A stretch of DNA of 64,000 nucleotides from Nocardiopsis kunsanensis DSM 44524 (GTDB taxonomy: Bacteria; Actinomycetota; Actinomycetes; Streptosporangiales; Streptosporangiaceae): positions 1 through 64,000 of the forward strand of contig NZ_ANAY01000001.1 of assembly GCF_000340965.1 (NCBI RefSeq), written 5' to 3'. The notes beneath the pieces are model-generated. The model was not told the origin of the DNA. It searched no databases and saw only the letters and a program-made list of their open reading frames with translations. Positions 9,546-18,612 of the stretch are shown here, one piece after another (the first letter of the stretch is position 1; the number at the start of each line of letters is the position of its first letter). A program made the position numbers and the translations under genes.

Positions 9546-10352
9546 ATGGCGTCCTTCGACGATGATCTGCGTTTGGCCCACGTGCTCGCCGACGCTGCCG
9601 ACGACATCGCGCTCAAGCGTTTCCGAGCACTCGACCTGGTGGTGGACACCAAACCCGACCTCACCCCGGTCACCGAGGCCGACCGCCGGGTCGAGGAGAC
9701 CCTGCGCAGTGTCCTCGACCGGGCCCGACCGCGCGACGCGGTGATCGGCGAGGAGTACGGGCAGAGCGGCAACAGCAACCGGGTGTGGGTCATCGATCCC
9801 ATCGACGGCACCAAGAACTACGTGCGCGGCGTCCCGGTGTGGGCGACGCTCATCGCCCTGCTCGAGGGCGACCGCCCCGTCGTGGGTGTGGTCTCGGCCC
9901 CGGCGCTGCACCGGCGCTGGTGGGCCTCCCAGGGCAGCGGGACGTGGACGGGACGGAGCCTGTCCAAGGCCTCCCGTTGCCAGGTCTCACAGGTCACCGA
10001 GCTCTCCGACGCCTCGTTGAGTTTCTCGTCGCTGACCGGCTGGGAGGAACAGGGCCGCCTGGAGTCCTTCCTCGGACTCACCCGCTCGGTGTGGCGCACA
10101 CGCGCCTACGGGGACTTCTGGTCGCACGTGATGGTCGCCGAGGGCACGGTCGACATCGCAGCGGAGCCGGAGTTGTCGGTGTGGGACGCCGCCCCGTTGC
10201 CGATCCTCCTGGAGGAGGCGGGCGGTCGCGCCACCAACCTGCGCGGCGGGGATTTCGAGGACGGCGGTCCGCTGGTGTGCACCAACGGCGCCTTGCACGA
10301 CCGGACCCTGACCTGGCTCAACGGCGGTCCCACCCCGCTGCGCCCCACCTGA
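9546..10352 (+). CDS. hisN: Histidinol-phosphatase, inositol monophosphatase family
   Basis: A 268-residue Mg-dependent phosphatase of the inositol monophosphatase fold. The metal site shows EE at 69-70, and D84 and D87 in WVIDPIDGTKNY. The final metal aspartate is in SVWDAAPL. The NYVRGVPVWATLIAL stretch after the motif is typical of actinobacterial HisN, which removes phosphate from histidinol phosphate in histidine synthesis. A broader inositol monophosphatase role cannot be ruled out from sequence. Other his genes are not in the window. ATG 9546 is chosen because the protein then begins at the usual first helix; a -10-like TAGCGT lies 8 nt upstream. Confidence 0.85.
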   Translation: MASFDDDLRLAHVLADAADDIALKRFRALDLVVDTKPDLTPVTEADRRVEETLRSVLDRARPRDAVIGEEYGQSGNSNRVWVIDPIDGTKNYVRGVPVWATLIALLEGDRPVVGVVSAPALHRRWWASQGSGTWTGRSLSKASRCQVSQVTELSDASLSFSSLTGWEEQGRLESFLGLTRSVWRTRAYGDFWSHVMVAEGTVDIAAEPELSVWDAAPLPILLEEAGGRATNLRGGDFEDGGPLVCTNGALHDRTLTWLNGGPTPLRPT

Positions 10353-10406
10353 ACCACCGCAAGCATCCGGTCCGGTCCGGTCGGTTGCTTGTAGTACCGT
10401 GCTCGC

Positions 10407-10916
10407 GTGCTGACGAACAACCCTGTGCGGCGCCTGACAGCATGCGCCGCCCTGCCCCTGTTCCTACTGGCCGCCGGCTGCTCCGAAAGCCACGGCCGTT
10501 CTCCTGAGCAGCTCGACGCCATGATCGCCGAAGAAGCGCGCGAGGCGAACGAGACGGAGGGCGACGGGACGCCCGAGTCCCGGTTCGATCCCGAGTCCCT
10601 CATGTGCGAACCGGCGGTGGACGCCCCCGGCGGCTGGCGCACCGAGACACCGCGCAACGCCGTGGCGGAAGAACCGGTCGAGCTGGGGGCCATGGCCTCG
10701 GAAGAGACCGACGTCACCGGTGCCGAGCTCACTGTCGTGGGCCCGGACGACGAACCCCTCACAGCGACGGTCCCGGTCGAGGGGGACGAGTGGGCCACGG
10801 TGGAGTTCCCCGGTGACTTCGAGGGCGCCGAGCTCGCCTCCGGGGTCTACACGGTGCTGTGGACCGACGAGGAGAGCGGCTCCCCGCTGGCGTGTGACGG
10901 CTTCGAGGTCGGCTGA
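10407..10916 (+). CDS. Hypothetical lipoprotein
   Basis: A 169-residue exported protein I do not recognise. It has a lipoprotein signal ending LLAAGC, with the lipid-accepting cysteine at about residue 25. The mature part is acidic, with two other cysteines (SLMCEPAVD and ACDGFEVG) that could form a disulfide. The C-terminal half looks like a small beta-sandwich (GAELTVVGPDDEPLTATV). GTG 10407 follows a TACCGT box by 6 nt, so translation may be leaderless. It follows hisN after 54 nt. Confidence 0.7.
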   Translation: MLTNNPVRRLTACAALPLFLLAAGCSESHGRSPEQLDAMIAEEAREANETEGDGTPESRFDPESLMCEPAVDAPGGWRTETPRNAVAEEPVELGAMASEETDVTGAELTVVGPDDEPLTATVPVEGDEWATVEFPGDFEGAELASGVYTVLWTDEESGSPLACDGFEVG

Positions 10917-10918
10917 GT

Positions 10919-11017
10919 CCCCTCCGCGTCCGCCGGAGGGGCGTGAGCGCCCGATCGGGCAGATTCCGGGACGAGGGGGCCCGCTGCCGTCCGCCACAGG
11001 CGGCCGGCAGCGGGCCC
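10919..11017. terminator. Two strong hairpins between the lipoprotein gene and the tRNA operon
   Basis: An 8-bp GC stem with a 7-nt loop occupies 10919-10941, directly after the lipoprotein stop. A second hairpin at 10977-11017 pairs 13 bp, then continues with an inner 5-bp stem. Neither has a T-run. Their place between convergent units suggests they stop plus-strand transcription. Confidence 0.5.
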
Positions 11018-11164
11018 GAGGGGCCTCTGTCCGCCGTTCCTGCCCGCCCCTGTCCACGGGAGCGAACCCCTCCGGAAGCTCCGGGACCCGTATGTCCGGG
11101 AACCACGGGGGTATCCGGGGCAGCACCGCAGAACCGGTCCCGTACGGGAAAAGCCCCGAACATG

Positions 11165-11199
11165 AAAAACACCGAGTGGAGATTCTCCACTCGGTGTTT
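11165..11199 (-). terminator. Rho-independent terminator of the tRNA-fMet cluster
   Basis: A perfect 16-bp inverted repeat with a 1-nt centre (11167-11199) is followed on the minus strand by a run of T residues. It begins 3 nt after the CCA end of the last tRNA gene. This is the clearest intrinsic terminator in the window. Confidence 0.9.
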
Positions 11200-11202
11200 C
11201 CT

Positions 11203-11279
<77 letters not shown>

Positions 11280-11291
11280 GCGCTGACCTCT

Positions 11292-11320
11292 ACTTTAGGG
11301 CCTCTCGGCCCGGGTGGCAA
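11292..11320 (-). promoter_or_regulatory. Promoter for tRNA-fMet copy 1
   Basis: On the minus strand TTGCCA (11315-11320), a 17-bp spacer and TAAAGT (11292-11297) precede the tRNA by 12 nt. The sequence is repeated 198 bp upstream for copy 2. Confidence 0.7.
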
Positions 11321-11400
11321 ATCGGCCTTCCCGAAGGAACTCCGGGCGAGGTCCACCCGATGAAACCCTCGGGCCCGAGAAGAACTCGGAACCGGGAACC

Positions 11401-11477
<77 letters not shown>

Positions 11478-11489
11478 GCGCTGACCTCT

Positions 11490-11518
11490 ACTTTAGGGCC
11501 TCTCGACCCGGGTGGCAA
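11490..11518 (-). promoter_or_regulatory. Promoter for tRNA-fMet copy 2
   Basis: Minus-strand TTGCCA (11513-11518), 17 bp, TAAAGT (11490-11495). Same as the copy 1 promoter because it is part of the duplicated unit. Confidence 0.7.
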
Positions 11519-11598
11519 ATCGGCCTTCCCGAAGGAACTCCGAGCGAGGTCCACCCGATGAAACCCCCGGGCCCGAGAAGAACTCGGAACCGGGAACC

Positions 11599-11675
<77 letters not shown>

Positions 11676-11688
11676 TCGGTGTGTCTCC

Positions 11689-11717
11689 ACGGTAGCGCGG
11701 ATCGGAACAGACCCCAA
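11689..11717 (-). promoter_or_regulatory. Promoter for tRNA-fMet copy 3
   Basis: Minus-strand TTGGGG (11712-11717), 17 bp, TACCGT (11689-11694). Unrelated in sequence to the other two promoters but with the same spacing. Confidence 0.6.
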
Positions 11718-11902
11718 ATCGGTGGACCGGGCCGCACCCGTGCGCCCGGCCACACCCTCCGGGGCCGCGTGTCGGCCGCTCCCCGGGCCCCACGTCCGCA
11801 GCCGCCCGCTGACCGCGCCGGCCCCCGACACGACGGTGGGGCGGCACCCCTTCGGGTACCGCCCCACACGCCTCACGGAACGTTCTCGGAACGCGGGCCT
11901 TC

Positions 11903-14900
11903 CTACTCGCCCATCTGCTCCTCGATGTCCTCCAGGGCCTCACGCAGGCGCTCGTTGGCCTCGTCGTTGGCCTCCTGGGACTCCTCCCAGGCCTCCACGG
12001 CCTCGTTCAGGGAGTCGACGAGCTCCTGGTCGGTGCTGCCGTCGGTGTCACCGCCCTGGTCCTCGTTGCCCGCCTCCTCGGGGGCCTCCTCCTGGGTGTC
12101 CTCACCCGGGGTGTCGGGCTCGGGCAGCGGGCCCTCGCCGCCCTCGAACAGGTTGTTCAACGCCTCCTGGAGAGTGCCGCCGATAGCGACCTCCTCACCG
12201 AAGCCGACCATGACCTGCTGCAACAGCGGGAAGGAGGCCGCGCCGCCACCGCCGGCCTGGACGTAGAGCGGCTCGACGTAGAGCAGGCCGCCGCCGAACG
12301 GCAAGGTGAGCAGGTTGCCCCGCGTCACCTCGGCGTTGGACTGCTCCAACGGGAGCAGGACCTCACGCACGTCGGCGTCGGAGTCGAAGGCGTTCTGCAC
12401 CTGTCCCGGACCGAAGATCACGGTGCTCCGCGGCAGCTCCAGGAGCTGCAGCTGACCGTAGTCGTCCGAGCGCGGGTCGCTGTTCACGGCCATGAACGCC
12501 GACAGGTTCTCACGGTTCCTGGGAACGAACGTGGAGGTCAGTGAGAAGCTGGCCTCCTCCGAACCGGGGAAGTTGATGGTCTGCCGGTAGGGCGGCTCGG
12601 CCTCGTCGGTCTCGTTGGTCGGGTCCTCCGGGACCTCCCAGAAGTCCTGACCGCCGTAGTAGGCGTCCGGCTCGGTCACGTGGTACTCACGCATGATCTC
12701 GCGCTGGACCTTGAACAGGTCGTCCGGGTACCGGAGGTGGTTGACGAGCTCCTCGCTCATCTCGTCCCTCGGTGTGATGGCCTCCGGGAACGCACCCATC
12801 CAGGTCTCGAGGACCGGGTCCTCCTCGTCCCACTGGTACAGCTTCACCGTGCCGTCGTAGGCGTCGACGGTGGCCTTGACCGAGTTCCGGATGTAGTTGA
12901 CCTCGTTGCCGGGCAGAGCGCCGACCTGCTGCGCCGATCCGTCGGTGAAGGTGTCGGTGACCGCCTGGTTGAAGTCGAGCCGGTTGGCGTACGGATAGTT
13001 GTTGGACGTGGTGTAGGCGTCCACGATCCACTGGACCCTGCCGTCGACGACCGCCGGGTAGGGACGGCTGTCGGTGGTCAGGAACGGGGCGACCTTCTGG
13101 ACACGCTCCTCCGGGGTCCTCTCGTAGAGGATGCGCGAGTTGCTGTCGATCGCGCTGTTGAGCAGGACGCTCGTCTCCTGGTACTTGATCGCGTACAGGA
13201 TCCGGTCGAAGAAGCTGTCCAGCTGCACACCGCCCTGGCCGTCGTAGGAGGTGTAGGCCTGGGAGCCGCCCTGCTCCTCGGCGCCGGAACCCTCGTCGGC
13301 GCCCTCGCCGCTGCCTTCGCCGCCGCCTTCGGCGTCGGACTCGTTGGGCGCGCGGGACTCGTCGACGACCGCGTCCTCGGGCGTGGGAACGTCCTCGGAC
13401 TCCTCCTCCTCGTTGTCGAGGGGGTAGTCGTACTCCTCCTCGGCGCCGACGATGACGTAGTCGGCGCCCTCGTTGCCGTAGTAGATGCGCGGCTCGTATT
13501 CGCCGGTGACCTCACTGAGCTCACCCCGGGGCGGGATGTTGTACTCGGTGAAGACCGGGCGGCCCTCCTCGTCGATGGCGTTGCCCGCCGCGGCCACCAT
13601 GCCGTAGCCGTGGGTGTAGATCAGGTGGCGGTTCAGCCAGTTGTCCTGGTCGTCCGGCGGGCCCTCGAGCTCACGGACGGCGACGATGGAGTCGGTGAGG
13701 TCACCGTTCGAGTCCTCGTAGCGATCGACCTCGAGCACGTCCGGGAACTCGTAGAAACCGCGGACCTGCTGCATCTGCTGGAAGGTCTGCGAGACCACGG
13801 CCGGGTCGGCCAGGCGCACACTCGGGATCGTGTCGGCCTCGTCCGCCAGCTCCTGGGGGGTGAGTTCGGTGGTGGCGTCGTAGGTCTGCACCTCCGAGTC
13901 GGCGATGTCGTACGCCTCCCGGGTGCTGTTGATGTTGCGCTGGATGTACTCGCTCTCCAGGCGCTGCTCGTTCGGGTCGACCTGGAAGCGCTGGACGATC
14001 TCGGGGTAGGCCACGCCCACGAGCACCGCCGACAGCAGCAGGAGCCCGAGGCTGGCCATCGGGACCATCGTGTTCTTGAAGTAGATGTTGGCGAAGAACA
14101 GCACCGCGCAGATCACCGAGATGACGGTGAGGATCGTCAGTGCGGTCTTGACCGCGTTCACATCGGTGTAGGACGCGCCGAAGGTGTAGCCGCGCTCGGA
14201 GAAGAGCAGTCCGTAACGGTCGAGCCAGTAGGAGACGGCGCGCAGCAGCACGAAGATGCCCAGGAGCACGGACAGGTGCACACGGGCGGACGGAGTGGCC
14301 CTCTGGCCGGTGTCGTTCTGCAGGCGGACACCGCCGTACAGGTAGTGGACGACGACCGCGGCGATGAACGCCAGGATGACGGCCGCGTACACGTACCCGA
14401 GCAGGGTCCCCAGGAACGGCAGTGTGAACGCGAAGAAGCCGATGTCCATGTTGAACTCGGGGTCGGTCGCCCCGAAGTCCGTCGCGTTCGTGAACTGCAG
14501 GAAGGACTGCCAGTCACCGCTGGCGGCGGCGCCGGCCAGCACGGCCAGGGCGGCGACGGTGAGCCAGTAGAAGAGCTTGCGGTGCGGGTCGATGGACTGC
14601 CGGTAGCGGTCCAACCCCTGCTGCTCCAGGCTGGCCGGGCGCATGGCGGGCCGGGCACGGTAGGCGAAGTAGATGCTGGCTCCGACGACGACCGCCATCA
14701 CCAGACCCGCCGCAGCGAACAACAGCACACGGGTCCACAGCTCGGTCAGGAAGACCGAGCTGTAGTCCACGGACCGGAACCACAGGAAGTCGGTCCAGAA
14801 ATTCGCGGCGAACACCAGCGCCGCGATGATGACGACCACGGTCGCCGCGACAGGCGCGAGCAACCTTGATCGGCGAGGCATACGCGCAGGTGGTGCGCCG

Positions 14901-14917
14901 GGCGATCGGAAGCTCAC
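11903..14917 (-). CDS. UPF0182 family membrane protein
   Basis: A 1004-residue integral membrane protein (UPF0182, M. tuberculosis Rv3193c type). About seven hydrophobic helices lie in the first 320 residues (VAATVVVIIAALVFAANF, then AAAGLVMAVVVGASIYFAY and others). A large extracytoplasmic domain follows, interrupted by an acidic Ser/Gly-rich insertion around residues 490-560. The last 85 residues are strongly acidic and probably coiled. Function is unknown. Start GTG 14917 has a GGAGG only 1-2 nt away, which is too close. ATG 14881, 12 residues in, is an alternative without a clear site. Divergent from the PPA1309-family gene across 220 nt. Confidence 0.92.
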   Translation of the reverse strand: MSFRSPGAPPARMPRRSRLLAPVAATVVVIIAALVFAANFWTDFLWFRSVDYSSVFLTELWTRVLLFAAAGLVMAVVVGASIYFAYRARPAMRPASLEQQGLDRYRQSIDPHRKLFYWLTVAALAVLAGAAASGDWQSFLQFTNATDFGATDPEFNMDIGFFAFTLPFLGTLLGYVYAAVILAFIAAVVVHYLYGGVRLQNDTGQRATPSARVHLSVLLGIFVLLRAVSYWLDRYGLLFSERGYTFGASYTDVNAVKTALTILTVISVICAVLFFANIYFKNTMVPMASLGLLLLSAVLVGVAYPEIVQRFQVDPNEQRLESEYIQRNINSTREAYDIADSEVQTYDATTELTPQELADEADTIPSVRLADPAVVSQTFQQMQQVRGFYEFPDVLEVDRYEDSNGDLTDSIVAVRELEGPPDDQDNWLNRHLIYTHGYGMVAAAGNAIDEEGRPVFTEYNIPPRGELSEVTGEYEPRIYYGNEGADYVIVGAEEEYDYPLDNEEEESEDVPTPEDAVVDESRAPNESDAEGGGEGSGEGADEGSGAEEQGGSQAYTSYDGQGGVQLDSFFDRILYAIKYQETSVLLNSAIDSNSRILYERTPEERVQKVAPFLTTDSRPYPAVVDGRVQWIVDAYTTSNNYPYANRLDFNQAVTDTFTDGSAQQVGALPGNEVNYIRNSVKATVDAYDGTVKLYQWDEEDPVLETWMGAFPEAITPRDEMSEELVNHLRYPDDLFKVQREIMREYHVTEPDAYYGGQDFWEVPEDPTNETDEAEPPYRQTINFPGSEEASFSLTSTFVPRNRENLSAFMAVNSDPRSDDYGQLQLLELPRSTVIFGPGQVQNAFDSDADVREVLLPLEQSNAEVTRGNLLTLPFGGGLLYVEPLYVQAGGGGAASFPLLQQVMVGFGEEVAIGGTLQEALNNLFEGGEGPLPEPDTPGEDTQEEAPEEAGNEDQGGDTDGSTDQELVDSLNEAVEAWEESQEANDEANERLREALEDIEEQMGE

Positions 14918-15137
14918 GCCTCCCCCTCGTTCTGACTTGGTAGGTGCGTTTCGGTGCGCATGTAGCGCCCTGTTACAGAAAACTTAATCGGTGGCCGTCA
15001 GGTTCCCGAAATCACCGCCACGCGAGTGACAAGCGTGCATCATTGCGGCATCGGGACTGCATCCGGCGGGGGCCGGGACCGACCCTACTGGGACGTGCCG
15101 GGCACGGCGACGGCCCCACATCGGCCACCATGGAAAC

Positions 15138-15674
15138 GTGTCGAACATTCGTGAAGCCGTGATGGACCTGGAACGCCACGTCGCAGAACAGGGGTGGGAC
15201 CAACCGCTGGAGCTGTATGCCCTCGTGCCGACGGTCGAACTGCTCGAGGCCGAGCCCGCCGCCGCGCAGATGTTGGGGATCACCGAACCGGAGTCCCCGG
15301 ACGACCTGACCCCGGTACAGCAGGAGCGTCTGCCCGACGACGTCCCCCTGGAGGAGGCTCTCGGACGCATCATGTGGCCCGAAGGTGTGGCCGGGTGTGC
15401 GTTGGTGATGGAACGCCTGGTGGTGAAGGGCTCGGACGAGACCCTGGCCGTGGACGAGGACCCCGGTACCTCCGGCAAGGAGACCGAGGAGATCCGGATG
15501 GTCGCCGGTGTCGTGCGCGACGGTTCGCGTTACAGCGCGATGCGCCTGCGCAACTACGACACCGACGAGGACGTGATGCACGGGGACGACCTGGTTCCCG
15601 CGCTCACCTCGGCCCTGGCCCTGACCCTGGACATCGAGCTGCCGGCCACCGCCCCGGAGACCCCGGAGAGCTGA
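15138..15674 (+). CDS. PPA1309 family protein
   Basis: A 178-residue soluble protein of a conserved actinobacterial family named after PPA1309. Recognisable stretches are MDLERHVAEQGWDQPLELYA near the start, and later EGVAGCALVMERLV and RYSAMRLRNYDTDED. No catalytic motif, signal or membrane segment is seen. GTG 15138 gives the usual N-terminus. In many actinobacteria it lies next to the PDZ protease gene, as here, where the two converge on a shared terminator. Function is unknown. Confidence 0.85.
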   Translation: MSNIREAVMDLERHVAEQGWDQPLELYALVPTVELLEAEPAAAQMLGITEPESPDDLTPVQQERLPDDVPLEEALGRIMWPEGVAGCALVMERLVVKGSDETLAVDEDPGTSGKETEEIRMVAGVVRDGSRYSAMRLRNYDTDEDVMHGDDLVPALTSALALTLDIELPATAPETPES

Positions 15675-15691
15675 ACCGCCCTCGGGCACAC

Positions 15692-15732
15692 GACGGCGCC
15701 GCACCCCGATCCGTTCGGGGTGCGGCGCCGTC
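15692..15732. terminator. Bidirectional hairpin terminator
   Basis: A perfect 18-bp stem with a 5-nt loop between two convergent genes. No T-run follows on either side, but position and strength make termination in both directions likely. Confidence 0.75.
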
Positions 15733-15782
15733 CTTCGTCGGTGGCTCCTGCTCCTCGGCCTGCCCGCGTACCTCGGCCCGGT

Positions 15783-16862
15783 CTACTCGCAGCGGGGCAG
15801 GTCGTCGCCGCCCTCGCGGATGGTCTCCAGTGCGCCCACGGCATCGCCGAGGGTGTCGATGGCGACCACGTCGAGTTCGCCCTGAGCAGCGGACCGGGCC
15901 ACCTGGGAGCAGCTTTCGGAGGCGACGAAGAAGTACTCGGCGCCGGCGTTCTCGGCACTGACCATTTTCTGGGGGATGCCGCTGACACCGCCGACCTCGC
16001 CCTTGGCCGTGATGGTGCCGGAACCGGCGATCTCGGCACCGCCGGTGATGCCGTCCTCGCTGAGGCGGTCCATGATCCCCAGGGCGAACATCATGCCGGC
16101 GCTGGGGCCGCCGATCCGGCCGACGGTGATGTCGACCTCGAAGGGGAAGTCCATGTCGTCGGCGATGAGGACCCCGACGGCGGCGGAGCCGTCATCGCCC
16201 TCCTCGGTCCCGATCTCGACCTCGACCTCCTCGCCGTCGCGTTCCAGCAGGAGCGTGACCGGCTCGCCGGGTTCGCGGTCGCCGACCATCTCGACCACGG
16301 CGCTGCTGCCGACGGCCGCGTCCCCGCCCTGCTGGGACTGGACGGGTACGGCCTCTCCGTCGACCTCCAGAACGGTGTCCTCGGGTTCGACCCGGCCCTC
16401 GGCCGGCATGCCCTCGACGGCCTCGGCGACCACGGGCACGGCCTCGAAGTCCCTGTCGAGCTGGTTGAGGGCGGCGGCGGTGGCCTCGGTCTGGGAGTCG
16501 TTCATCTGGACGCTCTGGCGCTCGCTGACCTCCTCGGGGGTGCGGTCGGCGGGAAAGAGCAGTTCCTCGGGCATGACGGCGTCGCGCGGGGAGAGCCAGG
16601 AGGTGATGACGGTGAAGAAGTTGAGGCGGTGCTCGGGGCCGCCCGCGTACTGGACCGTCACCATCGACAGCGAGCCCTCCTCGTGCTCGTAGCTGTCGGC
16701 CCCGGCGACCTCGATGACCGGTTCGCCCTCCAGGTCTCCGGTGGTGTTGACGATCGCGCCCGGTGCGGCCACCAGATAGGGCATGGGCAGGAAGAGGCTC
16801 CCGACCCCCAGTCCGATGAGCAGGACGAGGGCGACAGCAAGGGTCATCACGCGACGAAGCAT
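15783..16862 (-). CDS. Lon-like PDZ protease (YlbL/S16 type)
   Basis: A 359-residue membrane-anchored protease. One N-terminal membrane helix (residues 8-25) is followed by a PDZ domain (about 130-215) and a Lon-type peptidase domain (about 235-350). The Ser-Lys dyad is visible as S254 in GGPSAGMMF and K299 in GVSGIPQKM. It belongs to the actinobacterial PDZ group (Rv3194c) and presumably cleaves exported or membrane proteins; substrates are unknown. ATG 16862 lies 7 nt after a TAGTCT box (16870-16875), so translation may be leaderless. Confidence 0.92.
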   Translation of the reverse strand: MLRRVMTLAVALVLLIGLGVGSLFLPMPYLVAAPGAIVNTTGDLEGEPVIEVAGADSYEHEEGSLSMVTVQYAGGPEHRLNFFTVITSWLSPRDAVMPEELLFPADRTPEEVSERQSVQMNDSQTEATAAALNQLDRDFEAVPVVAEAVEGMPAEGRVEPEDTVLEVDGEAVPVQSQQGGDAAVGSSAVVEMVGDREPGEPVTLLLERDGEEVEVEIGTEEGDDGSAAVGVLIADDMDFPFEVDITVGRIGGPSAGMMFALGIMDRLSEDGITGGAEIAGSGTITAKGEVGGVSGIPQKMVSAENAGAEYFFVASESCSQVARSAAQGELDVVAIDTLGDAVGALETIREGGDDLPRCE

Positions 16863-16925
16863 GCCCTACAGACTATTGCGGCCACGGGGCGGTACGGGCG
16901 CACCACCCGGGTTCCCGGGGGGTCC

Positions 16926-17363
16926 TCAGGGAGCCCCGACCCATTCGTCCTCGCCGTCGGCGAAGGACTGGCGTTTCCAGATGGGCACCTGGGCCTTGAG
17001 GTCGTCGATGAGGCGGCGGCACGCCTCGAAGGCCTCCTGGCGGTGCCCGGCGGAGGCGGCGACCACGACAGCGGTGTCCCCGATCTCCAGGTCACCGACC
17101 CGATGCACGGCCGCGAGCTTGACCACGGGGCGGCCTTCACCCGAGGTGTCGCCCAGGATTTTCTCCATGACCGAACGCAACTGGGCCTCGACGGTCGGAT
17201 GCGCCGAGTAACCGAGCGCCGCGACCCCACGTCCGTGGTCGTGGTCGCGGACGGTGCCCAGAAAGACGGCGGTGCCCCCGGCCCGCGGGTCTGCGACGGC
17301 GTCGAGGACCTCGTCGACCGAGAGGGGCGTGTCACGTACGGCTGCGAGGGTGATCTCTTCCAC
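16926..17363 (-). CDS. moaE: Molybdopterin synthase catalytic subunit MoaE
   Basis: A 145-residue large subunit of molybdopterin synthase, which adds sulfur to precursor Z using MoaD thiocarboxylate. Signatures are AVFLGTVRDHDHG, VHRVGDLEIGDTAVVV, GHRQEAF and PIWKRQ with the active-site lysine. No moaA, moaC or moaD gene is in the window, although moeZ, which charges MoaD-like proteins, lies about 22 kb away. GTG 17363 follows a TACGCT box by 6 nt, suggesting a leaderless message. The stop is about 60 nt before the start of the protease on the same strand. Confidence 0.93.
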   Translation of the reverse strand: MEEITLAAVRDTPLSVDEVLDAVADPRAGGTAVFLGTVRDHDHGRGVAALGYSAHPTVEAQLRSVMEKILGDTSGEGRPVVKLAAVHRVGDLEIGDTAVVVAASAGHRQEAFEACRRLIDDLKAQVPIWKRQSFADGEDEWVGAP

Positions 17364-17421
17364 CCCTCGAGCGTATCAACCCGTTCTCCGCACAGGCGCC
17401 CGTTCGGTGCGCAACACCTGC

Positions 17422-18549
17422 TCAGCTCCCCTTCCGCCGGCGCAGGTGGCGGATGGCCGCGGCAGTGCCGATGGCGGCGGCAGCAGCGCCGGCGGCCCCG
17501 GCAGCGGTGATGGTGACCTCCTTGCGGCCCACACTGCGGCCCACGATCGCGTGCTTGCCCTCACGGGCCTCCAGGAGCGCGGCCAGGGCCTCCTCGTTGG
17601 TGTAGGCGGGTTTCCAACCGGCCTCGCGCAGAGCCGCGCAGTCGACGACGCAGGGGTGGACGAGGAACTTGAGCTCGACCTCGGCGGCGGGGGTGATCCG
17701 AGCACGGTGCAGGCGCCGGATGGCCCCGAAGGCGAGGTTTCCGGCGACCTCGAAGGGTTTCATACCGGCGAGCTGCTCGACCTCCTCCTGGGTCAGGGCC
17801 CCGTCGCTGCCGACGGTGACCACGCCGCCGGGGCCGCGCACGTCCTCGGTGACGCAGTACGCCAGGGCGCTGACCAGGTCGTCGACGTGGCAGAACTGCC
17901 AGTGCTGCTCCTCACCCTTGACGGTGAGCAGGCGGGGCGCGGAGAAGTGGCGGCTGAGGATCGTGTCGAGTTCCGGGCCGACCAGGGGCGCGGGCCGCAC
18001 CACGGTGACGGAGAGGCTGGGGTGGGCGCGGCGGGCACGCTCGGCCAGGGCCTCTACCTCCGCGAAGTCACCCATGAGGCCCTCGCTGTTGTCGGAGACC
18101 CGCGGGGCGTCCTCCGCCAGCGGCACGGGGTTGGCGGGGTCGGCACCGTAGACCATGGTGCTGGTGAGCAGGATCACACGGGGCACGCCGGCGGCCGCGG
18201 CGGCGGTGAGCACGGTCTGGGCCGCACGGATGTTGTGCTGGCGGCGCCGGACCGGTTTACTCTCCGGAGAGCGGTCGTCCGCGGTGTGCACGAGCACGTC
18301 GACACCGTCCAGGCGCGAGACCAGGCCGGGGTCGCACACGTCGCCGATCCGCCACGTGACCCCGCGCAGGTCGGCGAACTCACTGTCCACGGCCACGATC
18401 TCGGACACGGCGGAGGAACCTTCGGCGTCCGCCAGACGTTGCACGAGGAGCCGGCCCACGCCGGAAGCGGCGCCGGTGACTGCGGCCACCGTTGCCGCCC
18501 CGCCGTGTGAGCTGTGCTCTGGGCGAACCTGGCTGCTATCGGTATTCAC
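17422..18549 (-). CDS. NAD-dependent epimerase/dehydratase family protein
   Basis: A 375-residue extended short-chain dehydrogenase-like protein. The Rossmann glycine motif is TGAASGVGRLL near residue 25. VLVHTADDRS and LLTSTMVYG follow, but the catalytic YxxxK is not obvious after VYG, so activity is uncertain. The last 30 residues form an Ala-rich hydrophobic helix ending in RHLRRRKGS, suggesting a membrane-tethered C-terminus. Start GTG 18549 has GGGAG 9 nt upstream; the open frame beyond it has no homology. Divergent from the DUF2342 gene. The substrate is unknown. Confidence 0.82.
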   Translation of the reverse strand: MNTDSSQVRPEHSSHGGAATVAAVTGAASGVGRLLVQRLADAEGSSAVSEIVAVDSEFADLRGVTWRIGDVCDPGLVSRLDGVDVLVHTADDRSPESKPVRRRQHNIRAAQTVLTAAAAAGVPRVILLTSTMVYGADPANPVPLAEDAPRVSDNSEGLMGDFAEVEALAERARRAHPSLSVTVVRPAPLVGPELDTILSRHFSAPRLLTVKGEEQHWQFCHVDDLVSALAYCVTEDVRGPGGVVTVGSDGALTQEEVEQLAGMKPFEVAGNLAFGAIRRLHRARITPAAEVELKFLVHPCVVDCAALREAGWKPAYTNEEALAALLEAREGKHAIVGRSVGRKEVTITAAGAAGAAAAAIGTAAAIRHLRRRKGS

Positions 18550-18612
18550 TCCGGGCAACTCCCAGTTAACGTGACAGTGGAGACCAAACCTAATCCTGCC
18601 TGAGGTCTGATT

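Noticed and set aside
12680..14869. Plus-strand frame of about 730 codons opposite the UPF0182 gene
   Set aside because: Shadow of a well-recognised gene; composition of low-complexity Val/Asp/Gly/His and no domain.
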